This document shows, piece by piece, positions 1 through 11,462 of a stretch of DNA of 64,000 nt (its first letter is position 1; each line of letters starts with the position of its first letter). A program made the translations under genes and the position numbers. The notes under the pieces were generated by a model. It ran no database searches, had not been told where the DNA came from, and was given only the letters and a program-made list of their open reading frames with translations. The stretch comes from Coenobita brevimanus (Eukaryota; Arthropoda; Malacostraca; Decapoda; Coenobitidae), in contig JAVRFU010000165.1 of NCBI GenBank assembly GCA_032717465.1, forward strand, positions 184,767-248,766, in the 5' to 3' direction.

Positions 1-897
1 CATCTATCTATCTATATACCTAGGCTGCTTCCCCCATGGAAAGGGAGGTAGCCGAGACAGGACGACACACTCCCCATTTACTCATCCATTCAAATACCCA
101 GGGGAATTTTCAGTGTTGTTGGAGAGTGGTATTCATCAGTCAACAAAAGTATCCATAGTGATATCACGTGTGACAGATGCTTTATACAGGAAATGACAGA
201 GAAATTAAGATGCCCAGTGCTTTGCTGAGAAGAACAGACTAGAGGGTTTCCACAGAATAAATAATTTTTCTAAAGTGCTTGGGTCCCCCATGAGAAGGGA
301 GGGAAAGAACACATCCCCAGTATCCCTGCTTGTAAAGGGCAGCTAAGGAGGAGCCTTCTTGTCTTCAGTCCTTCATTCCTAACTGTCCTCTTCTGTCTTC
401 TGTCCTACCCCCTTTTCTTGGTGTTTGCATGTTTCTTATAGTCTTTATTTTCCCTCTACGTCTGCTTTGCCATGCAGCCATATTATGGATTGGTGATAAT
501 TCTTCATTGTTAACTTCTTAAAGTGAATAGAGCAATGGATTGAACCCTCGTACCAATTAAGGCCCCAGATCACAAAGAACATGTATTTGTCAGTTGCAAT
601 GGGTTCCATTCACTGGATGTGTAAGTTGTGACAGCAACAAAATGATATTGAGCTGTAATTACAGATATCCTGGCAGCAATCATGCAGTCTATATCTGGAC
701 TAATTCTAACCTCCACCAGAGATGTGAACCAAGGTGTCTATGGTGACAGTTTTCTGCTAGGTAACTGTGGTTCCTGATTACTTTGTGTGAAGTTAGACAA
801 TGGTTAGGTAAAACATGGCAAACATAATAAGTTCCTGTTCATATTGCTATTTTGTTTCTTTACTCCTAAACCCTCCCATCTTACTAATGTTTTAAAG
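1..897. other. Non-coding flank, no gene seen
   Basis: It opens with a short TATC repeat that looks like the tail of a minus-strand LINE. Beyond that I see no coding exon, RNA gene or clear mobile element. Confidence 0.5.
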
Positions 898-1022
898 GTT
901 GTGTGCTGGGCCGGATTTTCCAATAGGCAACATAGGCCATTGACCTAGGCCCCACTGGTAACTGAGGGCCCACTGGGGTCCTGGGGACTTAAGTTGTGGT
1001 GGCCCAATGGTCTATAGATTAT

Positions 1023-1026
<4 letters not shown>

Positions 1027-1058
<32 letters not shown>
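1027..1058. repeat. (GA)16 microsatellite
   Basis: Uninterrupted GA dinucleotides inside the hAT element, 5' of its transposase. Confidence 0.97.
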
Positions 1059-1061
<3 letters not shown>

Positions 1062-1808
1062 ATGTTCGTTAACCTTCAGCACCTTGACCAAAAATCCACT
1101 TTCATCAACTTTTGTGTGACATATTCATTCCACAAAAATGAAATTTACTGAGTCACAACGCCGGTTGCTCTTTTGAAACTGCCGCCGTCACCAGACTCAG
1201 TACTGTGTGAACAGGTACAGATTGCGTCAGGCAGTGGCAGTCAGCTGACCGTGTAGTGCCTCATCCAGCAACCCTGACTGAAGTGACTGTGTTTACTGTT
1301 TGTACTAGCCCTGCATTTAACCCTCTCAAGGTGAGAGTTAAGCTGAGTATGTAAATAATAACAAAAGCAATGTGCAATGGTACGAAATTGCAATATGCAG
1401 CCAGAATAAAGTGTCAAAATACGAAAATAGTGAGCTTTAAACAGAGACCTGAACTCAGCGAACTACACATAAGTTGTGTTATTTTCAGATGTATACATTG
1501 TTTTATTGTTTGCATATGAATACAGCTTAGTGTTCTGTTTTCTTTTGTGAATATTTATTTCAATAACCTCCCATCGATTGTGTACGTGACGACTTTCTGC
1601 TACCTACGTATTTTTCTCGGCCCCTTAACTATGCTACCTAATTTCGATTGTGAATAAATTTTCATGTTCTGAGTTTTTCCCAATCATTTGCTTTGCTATT
1701 CAAAACAGCATAACATATACCAAAAATTTGATGCCAAATTGATCTCTTACACAAGATGAACTAATTTATCCTTACAGATTATTCTTGGAGATTCTCAAGA
1801 GATAGATT

Positions 1809-4355
1809 ATGTCATCCCTGAAGAAATATATGAGTGGCTCACAAAAGAGAAAGTTAAAAGAAAGAAAAGCTGAACAACTGCAGTCACTTCCAAAGTTGAC
1901 CACCTTTTTTAAACCACAAGGAGATTCAGAGCCTAGTACCAGTGACGGTAAACTCCCAGGCGATGATACAACAGATGTTCACTTTTGTGATAAAGACGAC
2001 GATGCAAGGTCAGCTGAGTCACAACCACAGATATTGAGTGAATCAGCAATAGAAGTATTAGTACCACCTGTGACTGAAGATTCACCCAGTTCATCTCAAT
2101 TGACTGATAAGAATCATTCTATGGAACAAGATGTTAATGTTGATTTGTGTGTGTCGAGTGATCCAGCTGACTGGCAGGTAATTGATGATAAAGTGATTGA
2201 ATATTTAGTAAATCATCCTCTTAATCAAAATTGTGAACAAGATCAAGGTGACTTTTCAAAATCTGCAAGAAGTGTAAGTGTGGGTGAAAAGGAAAGAGTT
2301 CGATATGTACCCAAATCCTTGTTTACTCGTTAATTGGCAAATGGTGAAAAAATTAAAAGGGAATGGCTTGTGTTTTCTCCACAAACTGGCGATGTATTTT
2401 GTGTTCCATGCAAGCTGTTCAGCAAGCAAGTCTCATTGTTTACAAGTGGGTTTAGTGACTGGAAAAACTGCCAGCGTAGAGTTGCTGAACATGAAAGAAG
2501 TAAAGAGCATAAAAAGTCCGTTATTGCTTGGGGCGTAAGAGCAGTTGCAGCAAGGCGAATTGATTCCACTTTGGCTTTGCAAGTAGATGCAGAGAGAAAA
2601 TACTGGAGAGAGGTTCTGTTGTGCATAGCTGAAACACTAAAATTTTTAACTTCAAGAGGTCTTCCTCTCAGAGGTAGTGATGAAAGAATCGGCTCTAACA
2701 ACAATGGTAATTACCTTGGAGTATTAGAACTCTTTTCAAAATTTGACCCTCTTCTTGCACAGCATCTGGATATGTACGGTGCTGTAGGTAGTGGAAACAC
2801 TTCATATCTCTCAAAAACGATTTCTGATGACATGATCAATCTGATGGCTGAAGAAATTCACTCAGTTATCATAAGGGAAGCGAAACAAGCAAAATATTAT
2901 TCAGTTAGTGTAGATTCAACACCAGATGTTAGTCACACTGACCAGCTTACATTCATAGTTCGATATGTAAAACCTGATGGTAAACCCGTTGAGCGATTTC
3001 TGAAGTTCATAGACATACATGATCATGGTGCAGCGAGCATAGCCTCAACTGTTGTACAAATAATCGAGGATGTTGGTCTTGATTTGGGTGACATGAGAGG
3101 CCAGAGTTATGACAATGCTGCCAATATGTCAGGCATTTACACTGGTCTCCAAGCCAGAATAAAGGCTAGGAATCCCCTGGCATATTATGTCCCTTGTGCA
3201 GGTCATTCCTTAAACCTTGTTGGAACATCAGCTACCAGCAGTTGCCCAGGGTCTGCTTCATATTTCAGTTTTTTGCAAGCCTTATATAACTTCTTCTCAG
3301 CCTCCACATATAGATGGGATCACTTGAAAGCTGCACTACCCGCTGAAGGGATTGTAGTGAAATCCCTATCAGATACTCGCTGGAGTGCAAGGGCTGATGC
3401 TGTTAAAGCAGTGTATTTACATTACGATGAGATAAAGTCAGCACTGGAGAACATATGTTCTGACAGCAGACAAACTGTGGCTACAAAGCTTGAAGGTGAA
3501 GGTCTCAGAAAACAAATGGAATCATTTGAAACAGCACTTCTTACTGTAATATGGTACAAGATTTTAACAAGGTTTAATGCAACCAGCTTATCACTTCAGA
3601 AAGTTGAGACCGACCTTCTGTCAGTTGTGAAACTGTATGAGTGTTTAATCTCCTTCATCTCTGAAATGAGACAGGGTCAGTTTGATGAAATAGAAGATCA
3701 GGCTAGGACTTTTGCTGATCCTGTCTACATAGATACAACAAAAAGAGCAAAAAAGAGAAAAAAATTCTTTGATGAATCAGTTGGGAATGAAACCCATCTT
3801 GATCCACGTCAGAAGTTCAAGGTGGACAATTTCTACACAATATTAGACTGCCTTAGGAATGAATTAGAGCATAGAGTGAATGCCTATTCAGAATTAAAGA
3901 AGCTGTTTAGCTTCTTAACAGAGTATGACAGTATGAAGTATGATGACCTCAAAGCTCAACTGGAGCTCCTTGTCAGTACCTATTCCAGTGACCTGGAAGC
4001 ATCTATTTTAGATGAATTTTTGCAGTTTAAAGACATTTTGTCCTCTGAATCTGACAGGTTAGTGACAAACATTTCCACTTTGCTGAGGTCCAAAGATGGT
4101 GTTTTGACAGCTGCCTTTCCAAACATTAGTATCTTGTTGAGAATTTTCCTTACCATCCCCATTACAAACTGTCAGGGAGAGAAGTTCTTTTCTACTCTAC
4201 CTAGGGTGAAAAATCACCTAAGATCAACTTTGGGACAAACCAGACTAAACTCACTTTCACTACTATGCATTGAATCTGACCTCTTACAATCCCTTGACAC
4301 AAACAGTATCATTGACAAATTTGCCTTGGAAAAAAGCAGGAAAAAGTCATTCTGA
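1809..4355 (+). pseudogene. hAT transposase (TTF zinc finger, DUF4371, hATC), one internal stop
   Basis: A single reading frame runs from ATG 1809 to a stop at 4353-4355, broken only by TAA at 2331-2333. The first part is acidic and low in complexity. After the stop comes a TTF-type zinc finger (CVPCK, then HERSKEHKK). Next is a DUF4371-like region (LFSKFDPLL), then an RNase-H-like core with VDSTPD and SYDNAANMSG carrying acidic residues, and a CAGHSLNLVG segment typical of the family. The C-terminus has the hAT dimerisation motif around EKFFSTLPRVKNHLRST. These are the marks of ZMYM1-like hAT transposases, which excise and reinsert elements with 8-bp duplications. The stop falls just before the zinc finger, so a truncated product would lack DNA binding. 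Readthrough or an unseen splice around the stop is possible but not shown. Confidence 0.92.
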
Positions 4356-4655
4356 ACTTCACATAGTTGTGCTTCCAAATTTATTTTTCTTCGTTTTCAT
4401 TGTATTTTTTTCCATTATTTCAATGTGTAACATGTACTGCATATGGAACCTGATTTACTTTGATGTACTTGATATAGAACTTGATTTACTTTAATCTGCT
4501 TTGATGCACCTGATATGGAACTAATTTGATTAAAAATTATTGATGTGTTACGTTGTACTGTAATTCTTAGTGTAAAATTTATTCTGCTTCAGTTTAACTG
4601 TATTTTTCCATTAGTCCTCTGTGTAAGAATAGGTTCTGCACAAAATAAAAATTTG

Positions 4656-4660
<5 letters not shown>

Positions 4661-4747
<87 letters not shown>

Positions 4748-4749
4748 AG

Positions 4750-4776
<27 letters not shown>
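4661..4776. repeat. Compound (TA)n(TG)n(TA)n microsatellite
   Basis: About 40 bases of TA, then about 43 of TG, then about 28 of TA, lying between the transposase stop and the right end of the hAT element. Open frames across it on both strands are only products of the repeat. Confidence 0.97.
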
Positions 4777-4782
<6 letters not shown>

Positions 4783-5152
4783 TTTTGGCGCGGGGGGGCC
4801 ACTGATGAGATTTGGCCTAGGGCCCACAAGCAAGTAAATCCGGCCCTGGTTGTGTGGGTGTAATACTGGAGTGATTTTCATTGCATCCTACACTGTTTTC
4901 AATTAATTACTGGTACTTCACTTGCTTATCCTTGACTGTTGTGTTAAGTTACCGGCATTGTGTGAAAATAAGGTATTGTATAGAATGCCCAGGTATTTGA
5001 CAGCATGTCTAGCATTTTTTGGCAAGGTATGAAATAAGCTTATTTCATTCTGACATCATACATTTTACCTAGGGATTTTATCAGAATGCTAGGTATTCTG
5101 TAGAATGTCTAGCATTTTTATGGCAAAGTATAATAAACAAGAGGGGGTAAGG

Positions 5153-5296
5153 CTGGGATAATCTAGGTTAAGTTTAAGTTAGGTTAGGCTAGGTTAGGTT
5201 AGGCTAATTTAGAAGAGTGCTGTGTTAAGCATTTACCTAAATTAACCTAACCTAACCTACCTATATCGAATTTGAACGTAGCTTAGACTATCCCAG
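5153..5296. repeat. TTAGG-like foldback repeat
   Basis: The left arm begins CTGGGATAATCTAGG and runs through several GTTAGG units. The right arm is its reverse: CCTAACCTAACCTA units and then TAGACTATCCCAG. The two 60-base arms can fold with a spacer of about 20 bases. The core matches the arthropod telomere unit TTAGG, with interruptions. It could be a small foldback transposon or an interstitial telomere-like block. Confidence 0.7.
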
Positions 5297-5824
5297 CCGA
5301 ACCTAACCGCAGTCTAAATTAGCCTAACATACTGAAATAACTGATTTCACATTTGCCGGTTTGCTATAGTTTGGTCGTTCCTCACTTTGCCTAAAACAAA
5401 CACGGTAATCTACAGAATACCAAGGAAATGTGTACAGGTGATTTTCTTAGACCTTGTCTTGAAATTTTAGCATTACATAGTTTACCTAGGCATTATATGT
5501 GACGGGTTTCCCCACATTGCCAGTAACATAAACACTCACTCTCGCCTCTCATCTCCAGCTGATTCTTAAAGCTCTGTGACTGCCCCAGTGTTTCTGTGTT
5601 CTGCCGTCTGATTGGTCAGAAGAGTCTCAGCTGACGCACGAGATTTACCCCAAAACATTCACTACAGTTAAGGCTAGCCTTAGCTAAAGCCAATGCACGA
5701 AACTTAAGTCACCCTTCACACAAGGCAAGGGGTCGTCGTGCATGGGCCTTAGAGGCAGCCGTAGGGCCGCCTTTAATATTTCATTTAAGGCCAGCCTTAA
5801 GGCTGCCATCCGACGGAGTTCTGT

Positions 5825-5945
5825 GCATCCCTGCCCTGTTCTGTAGCCACTCTAGCTACTGCTTCCTCTTTTCCTTCCCTGGTTTCTTAACTTTTTCATC
5901 CCACCATGCCGTACCTTTCATCTTTGTTGTTACTCTTGTCACACC
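5825..5945 (-). mobile_element. LINE A fragment
   Basis: About 120 bases resemble the minus-strand LINE A segment at 13585-13680, between endonuclease and reverse transcriptase, with shared words such as ATCCCACCA and TTACTCTTG. It is heavily diverged and has no intact frame. Confidence 0.6.
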
Positions 5946-6404
5946 ATATAGTGCCCGGAAATGATAATGAGTCGTATCCAGTTTATTTTACGACCAAAAG
6001 GTCGGCTAAGTGAGAGTGTGTGGCCAGGGTGTAGCTGTTTCCATGAGAACGTGATCAGAATGTAGATTAAGTTACCTATTTGCTAAGTCTTTTTTTTTTT
6101 CTACTGTAATTTATTAGTATTCAGTCTCTATAATAAAATCTCAAGTGGGAAGGAATATATTCCTAAGGTCACACAATCTACCATCATGTACACATGCACA
6201 AGTGGTGTGAGACATGATGATTTTCATTGTTTTTTCGATGCAAGTGTACTGAGAGAGGTTGTGATGAATGATTATTGTAACTAGGGAATGTCATTTTTTG
6301 GGGGTAATCAATTGTAAGGGGAAAAGCATAACACTGAGTCTATCATGAGTCTATAGTAATGTCACTCTCATCTTAAATGCCAGGACCAACTTTCCTAGCC
6401 CCGG

Positions 6405-6455
6405 GCTCCTACGCTCCTCATGGGGCTACGTAGGATTAGATGTTGGATGGATGGA
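6405..6455 (+). repeat. Short repeat end with (GATG)n tail
   Basis: The sequence GGGGCTACGTAGGATTAGAT followed by GGATGGATGG recurs at 11422-11460 and about 32024-32057. The shared end plus tetranucleotide tail suggests the 3' terminus of another non-LTR family, almost wholly truncated here. Confidence 0.5.
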
Positions 6456-6549
6456 TGTGAGCTGTCATCCGCCCCCCCCCCTCTTTCCACCACGCACGAT
6501 TCACGTGTTGGTCGCACACCGGCTGTGAGGCGTGGAAGATGGTCAGTGT

Positions 6550-6734
6550 GGTCATCTTTGTTTCACACAATGCCATCACACATTTCTCGCACTCTTGAAC
6601 ACGTAAACTACTTCCACCCTCTTGTTCTCCTCATTCACACCTCTCTCATTCCACATGGCCATGCGAATCTACCCATTTGGTCGGGGCCCTGGGCAGGTAT
6701 GGGGCCTCTGAGGCTCTCTGAAACATTTGCCAGC
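6550..6734 (-). mobile_element. LINE A endonuclease start, 3' piece of a split copy
   Basis: The minus strand matches the beginning of the LINE A endonuclease frame seen at 14500-14664, with words such as TTTCACACAATGCC and GGCCCTGGGCAGGTAT. The LINE A match stops at 6734 against a T-run and resumes at about 7550, so LINE D appears to have landed in this LINE A copy. Confidence 0.7.
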
Positions 6735-7549
6735 ATTTTTTTTTTTTTTTTATGCTAGGAAGAAGGAACCAAAGGCCATGAGACTGCAAAACTGTTCCTT
6801 GCAAGAGAAAAACAAAATACAAGAGAGAGCCAAAATCAAGATCCGATTGTTTTGAGACGCCTGGACACACTGTGTTCGAAAGACTGGAGATCATAGCTAG
6901 CAGGAAATACAGACAGAGGGAGACAGTTCCAGAGTTGACCTGTTGCATAAATGAAGGATTGGGAGTAACAGTTAGCTCTTGCATCAGAGAGCTGGACAGA
7001 AAAAGGGATGAGAGTTTGCTGCTAGATGGGTGCTACACGCCCATCATAGAGGTGGAGGAATACAAGCAGACAGTTCAGAGGAGCAGTAACCATTGAAGAT
7101 GTGATAGAAGAGAGATAAAGATGCAACACTGCAGCAAAGAGACGGAGGTTGAAGGGAGCCAGTAAGAGGAGGAGAGTTAATGAGATGAAAAGCCTTTGAC
7201 TTCACCCTATTGAGAAGAGCTGTACAGTATGTGGGGAGCCTCCCCAGACATGAGAGTTGTACTCTAAACAGGGGCGGATAAAACCCCTGTATAGAGTCAA
7301 CAATTGTGCAGGGGTAAAGAAGGAATGGAGTTGGCTTAGCACACCTAATCTCTTGGAAGCAGATTTTACAAGAGATGTAATATGATCTTTCCAAGATAAG
7401 TCCCGAGTGAATGAAACCCCAAGCATGTTCAAGGATGATGCAGGATCAAGATGAATATTATTAAACATTAGCAGGTACACCTGTGGAAGATTTTGTCGGG
7501 TTGATAGGTGCAAGAACTGAGTCTTTGATGCATGAAAAACAACAAGATA
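6735..7549 (-). mobile_element. LINE D, 5'-truncated, with poly(A) tail
   Basis: The plus strand starts with about 18 T, which is a poly(A) tail for an element on the minus strand. Upstream in minus sense are reverse-transcriptase C-terminal segments broken by frameshifts: ASKTQFLHLSTRQNL, then LGVSFTRDLSWKDHI, then RPCLEYNSHVWGG, then KAFHLINSPPLTGSLQP. This pattern, with poly(A), fits Jockey-like non-LTR elements. The endonuclease, the catalytic palm and the 5' end are missing. The flanking LINE A sequence is cut at both sides, which makes this the younger element. Confidence 0.75.
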
Positions 7550-7728
7550 GTGGAATCTGGAGGACACTTAACCTGGCCAAAAACCCTGGTTATATGGTTA
7601 CCACCCAGCATAGTAAATGGTTTCCTGGGTATAGGAAACCACTCGGCTTGTCACTCAGTGTAGGGACCATAAGGCATCCCTACACAGAGTGAGTGGATGA
7701 TGGGCACCCCCACCTACCACAATATGTC
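7550..7728 (-). mobile_element. LINE A 5' leader, continuing the split copy
   Basis: The match to the LINE A 5' leader (compare 14684-14790) resumes here with GGAATCTGGAGGACACTTAA. It includes the imperfect hairpin TTTCCTGGGTATAGGAAAC and ends near TGAGTGGATGATGGGCACC. The same leader occurs in the short elements near 36.9, 47.3 and 57.9 kb. Confidence 0.65.
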
Positions 7729-7942
7729 ATGTTTATAAAAACAGACATTGTTCATATACAATGAGATGTTGGTAATGTAAGAAGTTGTTTGAATGTTTCC
7801 GGTAGGCATCGGACCCCCAGTGCACCAATACTTTTGTGACCCACAGTACATCTATAAGAGGTCTTTCTTAACCCCTTCTTTACCGAATTTCCAAAATGTG
7901 TACCCCCATACTCAAAATGAAATTTCAGCAGCGGAACCAAAT

Positions 7943-7974
7943 ATGATCGTGAGTACTAGGGTACTCACGATCAT
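7943..7974. repeat. Perfect subterminal hairpin of piggyBac
   Basis: The arms ATGATCGTGAGTAC and GTACTCACGATCAT are perfect complements around a 4-base TAGG loop. Internal inverted repeats near the ends are common in piggyBac elements and may bind transposase; that role is inferred. Confidence 0.9.
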
Positions 7975-8323
7975 TATAGGGGCCTATTGGGCTTCCTCTT
8001 CCTCGGGTTTTGTGCTTTATGATCACATTTGTGATAACATATGGCAACTCTGCCATTGATGCCGCACTCCCCTGCCATGGGGCATAGTTTTATGAAAATG
8101 AAATACAGTATGTTGTATAGGTCATTGTACCCTATATATTTTGAATTTGGTACATATAATGCCCTATAACATGTGATAAAATATAGCCAGATAATACTTC
8201 TTGGTAAGGGGACTCTCGGTAGCTTAGCAAGAGTTGTGGTACCGTAGGAAAGTGTGTTGAGGCACGCCGTAGATTTTTTCAAGGAGCCACACGTGTCAGT
8301 GCCTTTGGATTTACTTCAGTGCT

Positions 8324-10138
8324 ATGGCTTCCTACGAGAGTGAATCCGACTTGGATAGTGACTTTGAAGTGTCTGACGATGAAACACAATCTGACATAAC
8401 TGTGAGCGACTCTGATGAGTACATGCCCGACAATGACAGTGACGTGAGCAATAGTTGTGGAGAAAGTGATACTGATTCTGATATCAGTTTGGCCAGTTCA
8501 CCATTGCCACTCCACGACCTGACTGCACTTCCCACATTCAACATCCTGGTAAATCCCTTTGCTGACCACCGTCCCACTCCCTTGCCTGATATCATCGATG
8601 ATTTTGAGGATGTGCATCCAGGAATACTTGCACAGCATAAGGCAGAAACCATGTCCGCCCTGGACGGCTTCCAGCTGTTTCTATCGCATGATATCGTCGA
8701 CTCCCTCTGCCTTTGTACCAATGAGAGAGCTAATAAATTTTTCAGAGAAAACCCAGCCATAAGAGGATCAAATTTATGGGCAGAAAGTGGCGTGATGTGA
8801 CTCGGGATGAAATGTATGTTTTCACTGCCCTGCAGTTGCTGATGGGAGTGACCAAACTACCCAAGATTTCTGACTACTGGAGTACCTCATTACTTGGCAA
8901 GGGGCCTCCCGTATAACATGCCTCCATCGTGAGCAGAAACCGGTTCTCACAGATACAGAGGTTCATTAGGTACTCCCACCCTGATGATGCGGAGCCCAGG
9001 AAACCCTTGACGAGGATTGCAAGAAAAGACCACCTCCTATTTCTCTGCTGGGGAAAACTTTGCCTGTGATGAGTCTCTCATCCTCTACAAGGGCCGTTTA
9101 CACTTTAGGCAGTACATAAAGACGAAGAGGAAGCGGTTTGGATTCAAACTTTTCTCTGTACGATCTAGCTCACCCTGTAGCAGGGGGTACACCTGGAATT
9201 TCTGCCTATACACACCCCGCCTGTACGACCGTATGTTGGAACAACCGGAGCTACAGTCCCTTTCAAAGTCTGAATGAGTCCCTGTCTTCCTCATGATGGA
9301 CCTCCTCAATAAAGGAAGACACACTGTACTGGATAATTGGTACTCTTCCCTCCGCCTTGCCGAGTACCTGTTTGCTCATGACACATTCATGACAGGTACA
9401 ATCCCTCCCAACTGAGGTGTTCCCAAGATGGTGAGGGATGAAAATCTTCAGAAGGGACAAGCCTTGTTCGCCAGGAAGGACGAGACCCTCATCATCAAGT
9501 TTCGTGAAACAAAGTATGTCAGTCTCATCACTACAAAATATGAGGCTGGCTTTGTGGAACGCACTTGCCATCTGAGGGGGGGAAGACAAGAGTTTGTGAA
9601 GAAGCCAAGTCCCACCCAACGCTACAATGACCTAATGGGCTCAGTTGATCTGGTGGATCAGCTTCTTGAACCAACTGACCCCACCAGGAAGTCCTATTCC
9701 TGGTTCAAGAAAATAGGACTACACATTATTGCTTGAATGCTCCTCAACTCACGGACTATCTTCATGAACCTCAATCAGCAAAAAAAGTGGATAGAGTATG
9801 GGGACTGTATTCGACTGGTCATTCACGAACTTCTCTCTGAATACTCCCTTGGTTATGCTGCACTAGTGGAGGTGCATGAGGTAAAGAAATCATCTCCCAG
9901 GAAGAAGGACAAGAAGAAGGCTAGGCGAGGGGAGGGGATGCAGGTGGATGAGGCTGGTGTCTGCCATGGTCTGCTGGTCATACCTGCCACCGAGAAGAAA
10001 CGATGGCCTCAAAAACGGTGCTGAGTGTGTCACATAGAGGGTATGGCAAAGTTTTCCAGAGAGAACTGCCCTGCCTGCCCTCAGCAGCCTGGTTTGTGTT
10101 CAGTGGAGCACTACCATGCTTGGCACTCCCGGTAGGCA
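8324..10138 (+). pseudogene. piggyBac transposase (PGBD4-like), several frameshifts and stops
   Basis: It begins at ATG 8324 with a long acidic N-terminus, as in this family. The frame shifts near 8775, continues with VTRDEMYVFTALQLLMGV, and shifts again before 9017. Later segments carry the catalytic regions: DESLILYKGR with the first Asp, VLDNWYSSL with the second, and GSVDLVDQL with the third. These correspond to the piggyBac DDD triad. Stops lie at about 9277, 9413 and 9736. The C-terminus past the stop at 10022-10024 has a Cys-rich stretch (CPACP, then LCSVEHYH) typical of the targeting zinc finger. All triad residues survive, but the number of breaks makes this copy inactive. Confidence 0.9.
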
Positions 10139-10566
10139 CTGTGGCATACCTGGTGCACCTGCCTCGGGGTGCGCCACCTGCCACACCAACCTGCCTCGGT
10201 GCGTCTGCCTCGGAGAGCATCACCCCACCCCCACCTACTTTTGACCTGCCTGCCACCTACCTCATTCTTCATGGATCTTCTTCAAACTTACAAGGTAAAT
10301 AATATAATCAATATTTTCTTCTCTGTTCATTCATTTATATCGCTATCTACTATATTTATCTGTATATCGTAGGTTTACTAAATCAATTGGTTAGACATGT
10401 AGTATTATTACTGTATGTACATTATTATAACATATCATAAACACATCTTGTGGTCAAAATTTACTTACCAATACAAAAATAAATAATATAAAGCAAGTAG
10501 AACCGATGTAATGATAAAATAAATACTACCCCACGAAAGAGCCATGCCTGGGGGAAATTCTGTTTG

Positions 10567-10587
10567 GCGGTGGGGGGGGGGGGGGGT
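10567..10587. repeat. G homopolymer run
   Basis: About 20 G with one T near the start, just inside the right end of piggyBac. Such runs are prone to length error in sequencing. Confidence 0.9.
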
Positions 10588-10859
10588 GCTGAGCAGGGGG
10601 GACAGAAATACGGTAACGAAGGGGTTAAGGTGACTGAAATGCAGCATGAATAAAACAGAGATAACATTTTGCTGAAGTAATTATTCTTCACTTAATTCTT
10701 TTCAGCCCTCTCCTTTAGCCCTTTATCTCCTTTAGCCTGTTTACAAACCTAAATGATACTACAGAGAGATGTCTTTATCAAATGGCATCTATACAGTCAA
10801 GGAATTTTACTGTCTGTCCAGTTATACATTTTTCCTCAGCTCTCTCCCTTTCCCCTGAA

Positions 10860-10937
10860 AGAGAAGGGTTAACTTCAGACTACAGTTCACCGAGTTCATG
10901 CTCAGATGAACCTGGGGCTACAATCACAGCTACTAAC
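10860..10937 (+). repeat. SINE-like repeat 2 ending at an exon border
   Basis: It ends with CAGATGAACCTGGGGCTAC and a degraded CAA-type tail. Related sequence occurs at 15163-15212, 27070-27115 and 42865-42975, and in reverse near 56725. The tail ends directly at the 5' splice site of the TSR1 exon at 10938. Confidence 0.55.
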
Positions 10938-11171
10938 CTCATTAGTAGCTGTCAGCGATTCTTGTTTCTCAGGATCAGCCTCCTCCAGTAGATATGTGCT
11001 ATCATCAAGCCTGTCTTCCTCATTCCGTCTTGGCATTAGAGGGTGAGGGTCCTGGTGAGAGTCTATCCTGGACATTTGATAGTCCCCCCACCCGGGTATA
11101 TGGATCAATCCATTGACAGACAGCTCTCGTCCACGTACGTAACCCTCCATTTTCAGAGTTCCTGTTGACCC
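10938..11171 (-). CDS. TSR1: TSR1 internal exon (ribosome biogenesis factor)
   Basis: This 234-base exon of 78 codons is phase 0 at both ends. The acceptor is TATCCATAG before GGGTCAACAGG and the donor is GAG followed by GTTAGT. The protein reads GTLKMEGYVRG, then HIPGWGDYQMSRID, then HPLMPRR and EEADPEKQESL. This is the conserved AARP2-central region of TSR1, a GTPase-like nucleolar protein that holds immature 40S subunits. It joins in frame with the exon at 15222-15419 to give VEE-GSTGTLK. Later TSR1 exons were not found, so the gene continues to the left, probably beyond the window. No stop or frameshift is seen in this exon. Confidence 0.9.
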
Positions 11172-11339
11172 CTATGGATACAGGTTTGATTATACACCAG
11201 GTATGTATGTATGTATATACAGTATAATGATGATGACTGACAATGACAATGACAATGATGATGATACCTTAGGACCATTTATTAACCTCTTTCATCCAAT
11301 GATGTGCCTTTTCCAGACAATTTTATTCACTACAAGACA

Positions 11340-11462
11340 TAAGACCAATAAAGTCATCTAGTGGTGTTCCTATTTACCTCCTTCAATACAGGACACCTCC
11401 CCCAGACTGAATAAAATCACTTGGGGGCAACGTAGGATTAGATGATGGATGGATGGATGGAA
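11340..11462 (+). repeat. Dispersed repeat with GAATAAAATC core and (GATG)n tail
   Basis: It contains two copies of the short dispersed core, one at 11343-11370 and CTGAATAAAATCACTTGG at about 11406-11423, then the repeat end GGGGCAACGTAGGATTAGAT and a GGATGG tail. Confidence 0.5.

Larger units (their letters stand above)
906..4848 (+). mobile_element. hAT DNA transposon, complete with ends
   Basis: The boundaries are set by an exact 8-bp duplication, GTTGTGTG, at 898-905 and 4849-4856, the size expected of hAT insertions. Just inside are inverted ends: the left begins CTGGGCCGGATTTT, and the right read on the other strand begins CAGGGCCGGATTTA, matching at 12 of 14 positions. More short GGCC-rich matches continue inward. 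The 3943-bp element holds one transposase gene plus a GA repeat and a TA/TG/TA repeat. The intact duplication suggests a fairly young insertion; the single internal stop means this copy is probably not autonomous as it stands. Confidence 0.93.
7872..10624 (+). mobile_element. piggyBac transposon, complete ends, decayed gene
   Basis: The element sits between TTAA at 7868-7871 and TTAA at 10625-10628, the duplication specific to piggyBac. The inverted ends read CCCCTTCTTTACCG on the left and CCCCTTCGTTACCG on the right, with further partial matches. It is 2753 bp, a usual size, and encodes a recognisable but frameshifted piggyBac transposase. A 14-bp-arm hairpin lies 72 bases inside the left end. 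Confidence 0.92.

Noticed and set aside
4545..4881. Open frames on both strands over the TA/TG repeat
   Set aside because: They consist of repeated Ile-Tyr, Cys-Val or Thr-His and arise from the microsatellite.
8324..8800. Stand-alone acidic 158-codon host gene
   Set aside because: It is the N-terminus of the piggyBac transposase, continuing in another frame after 8775.
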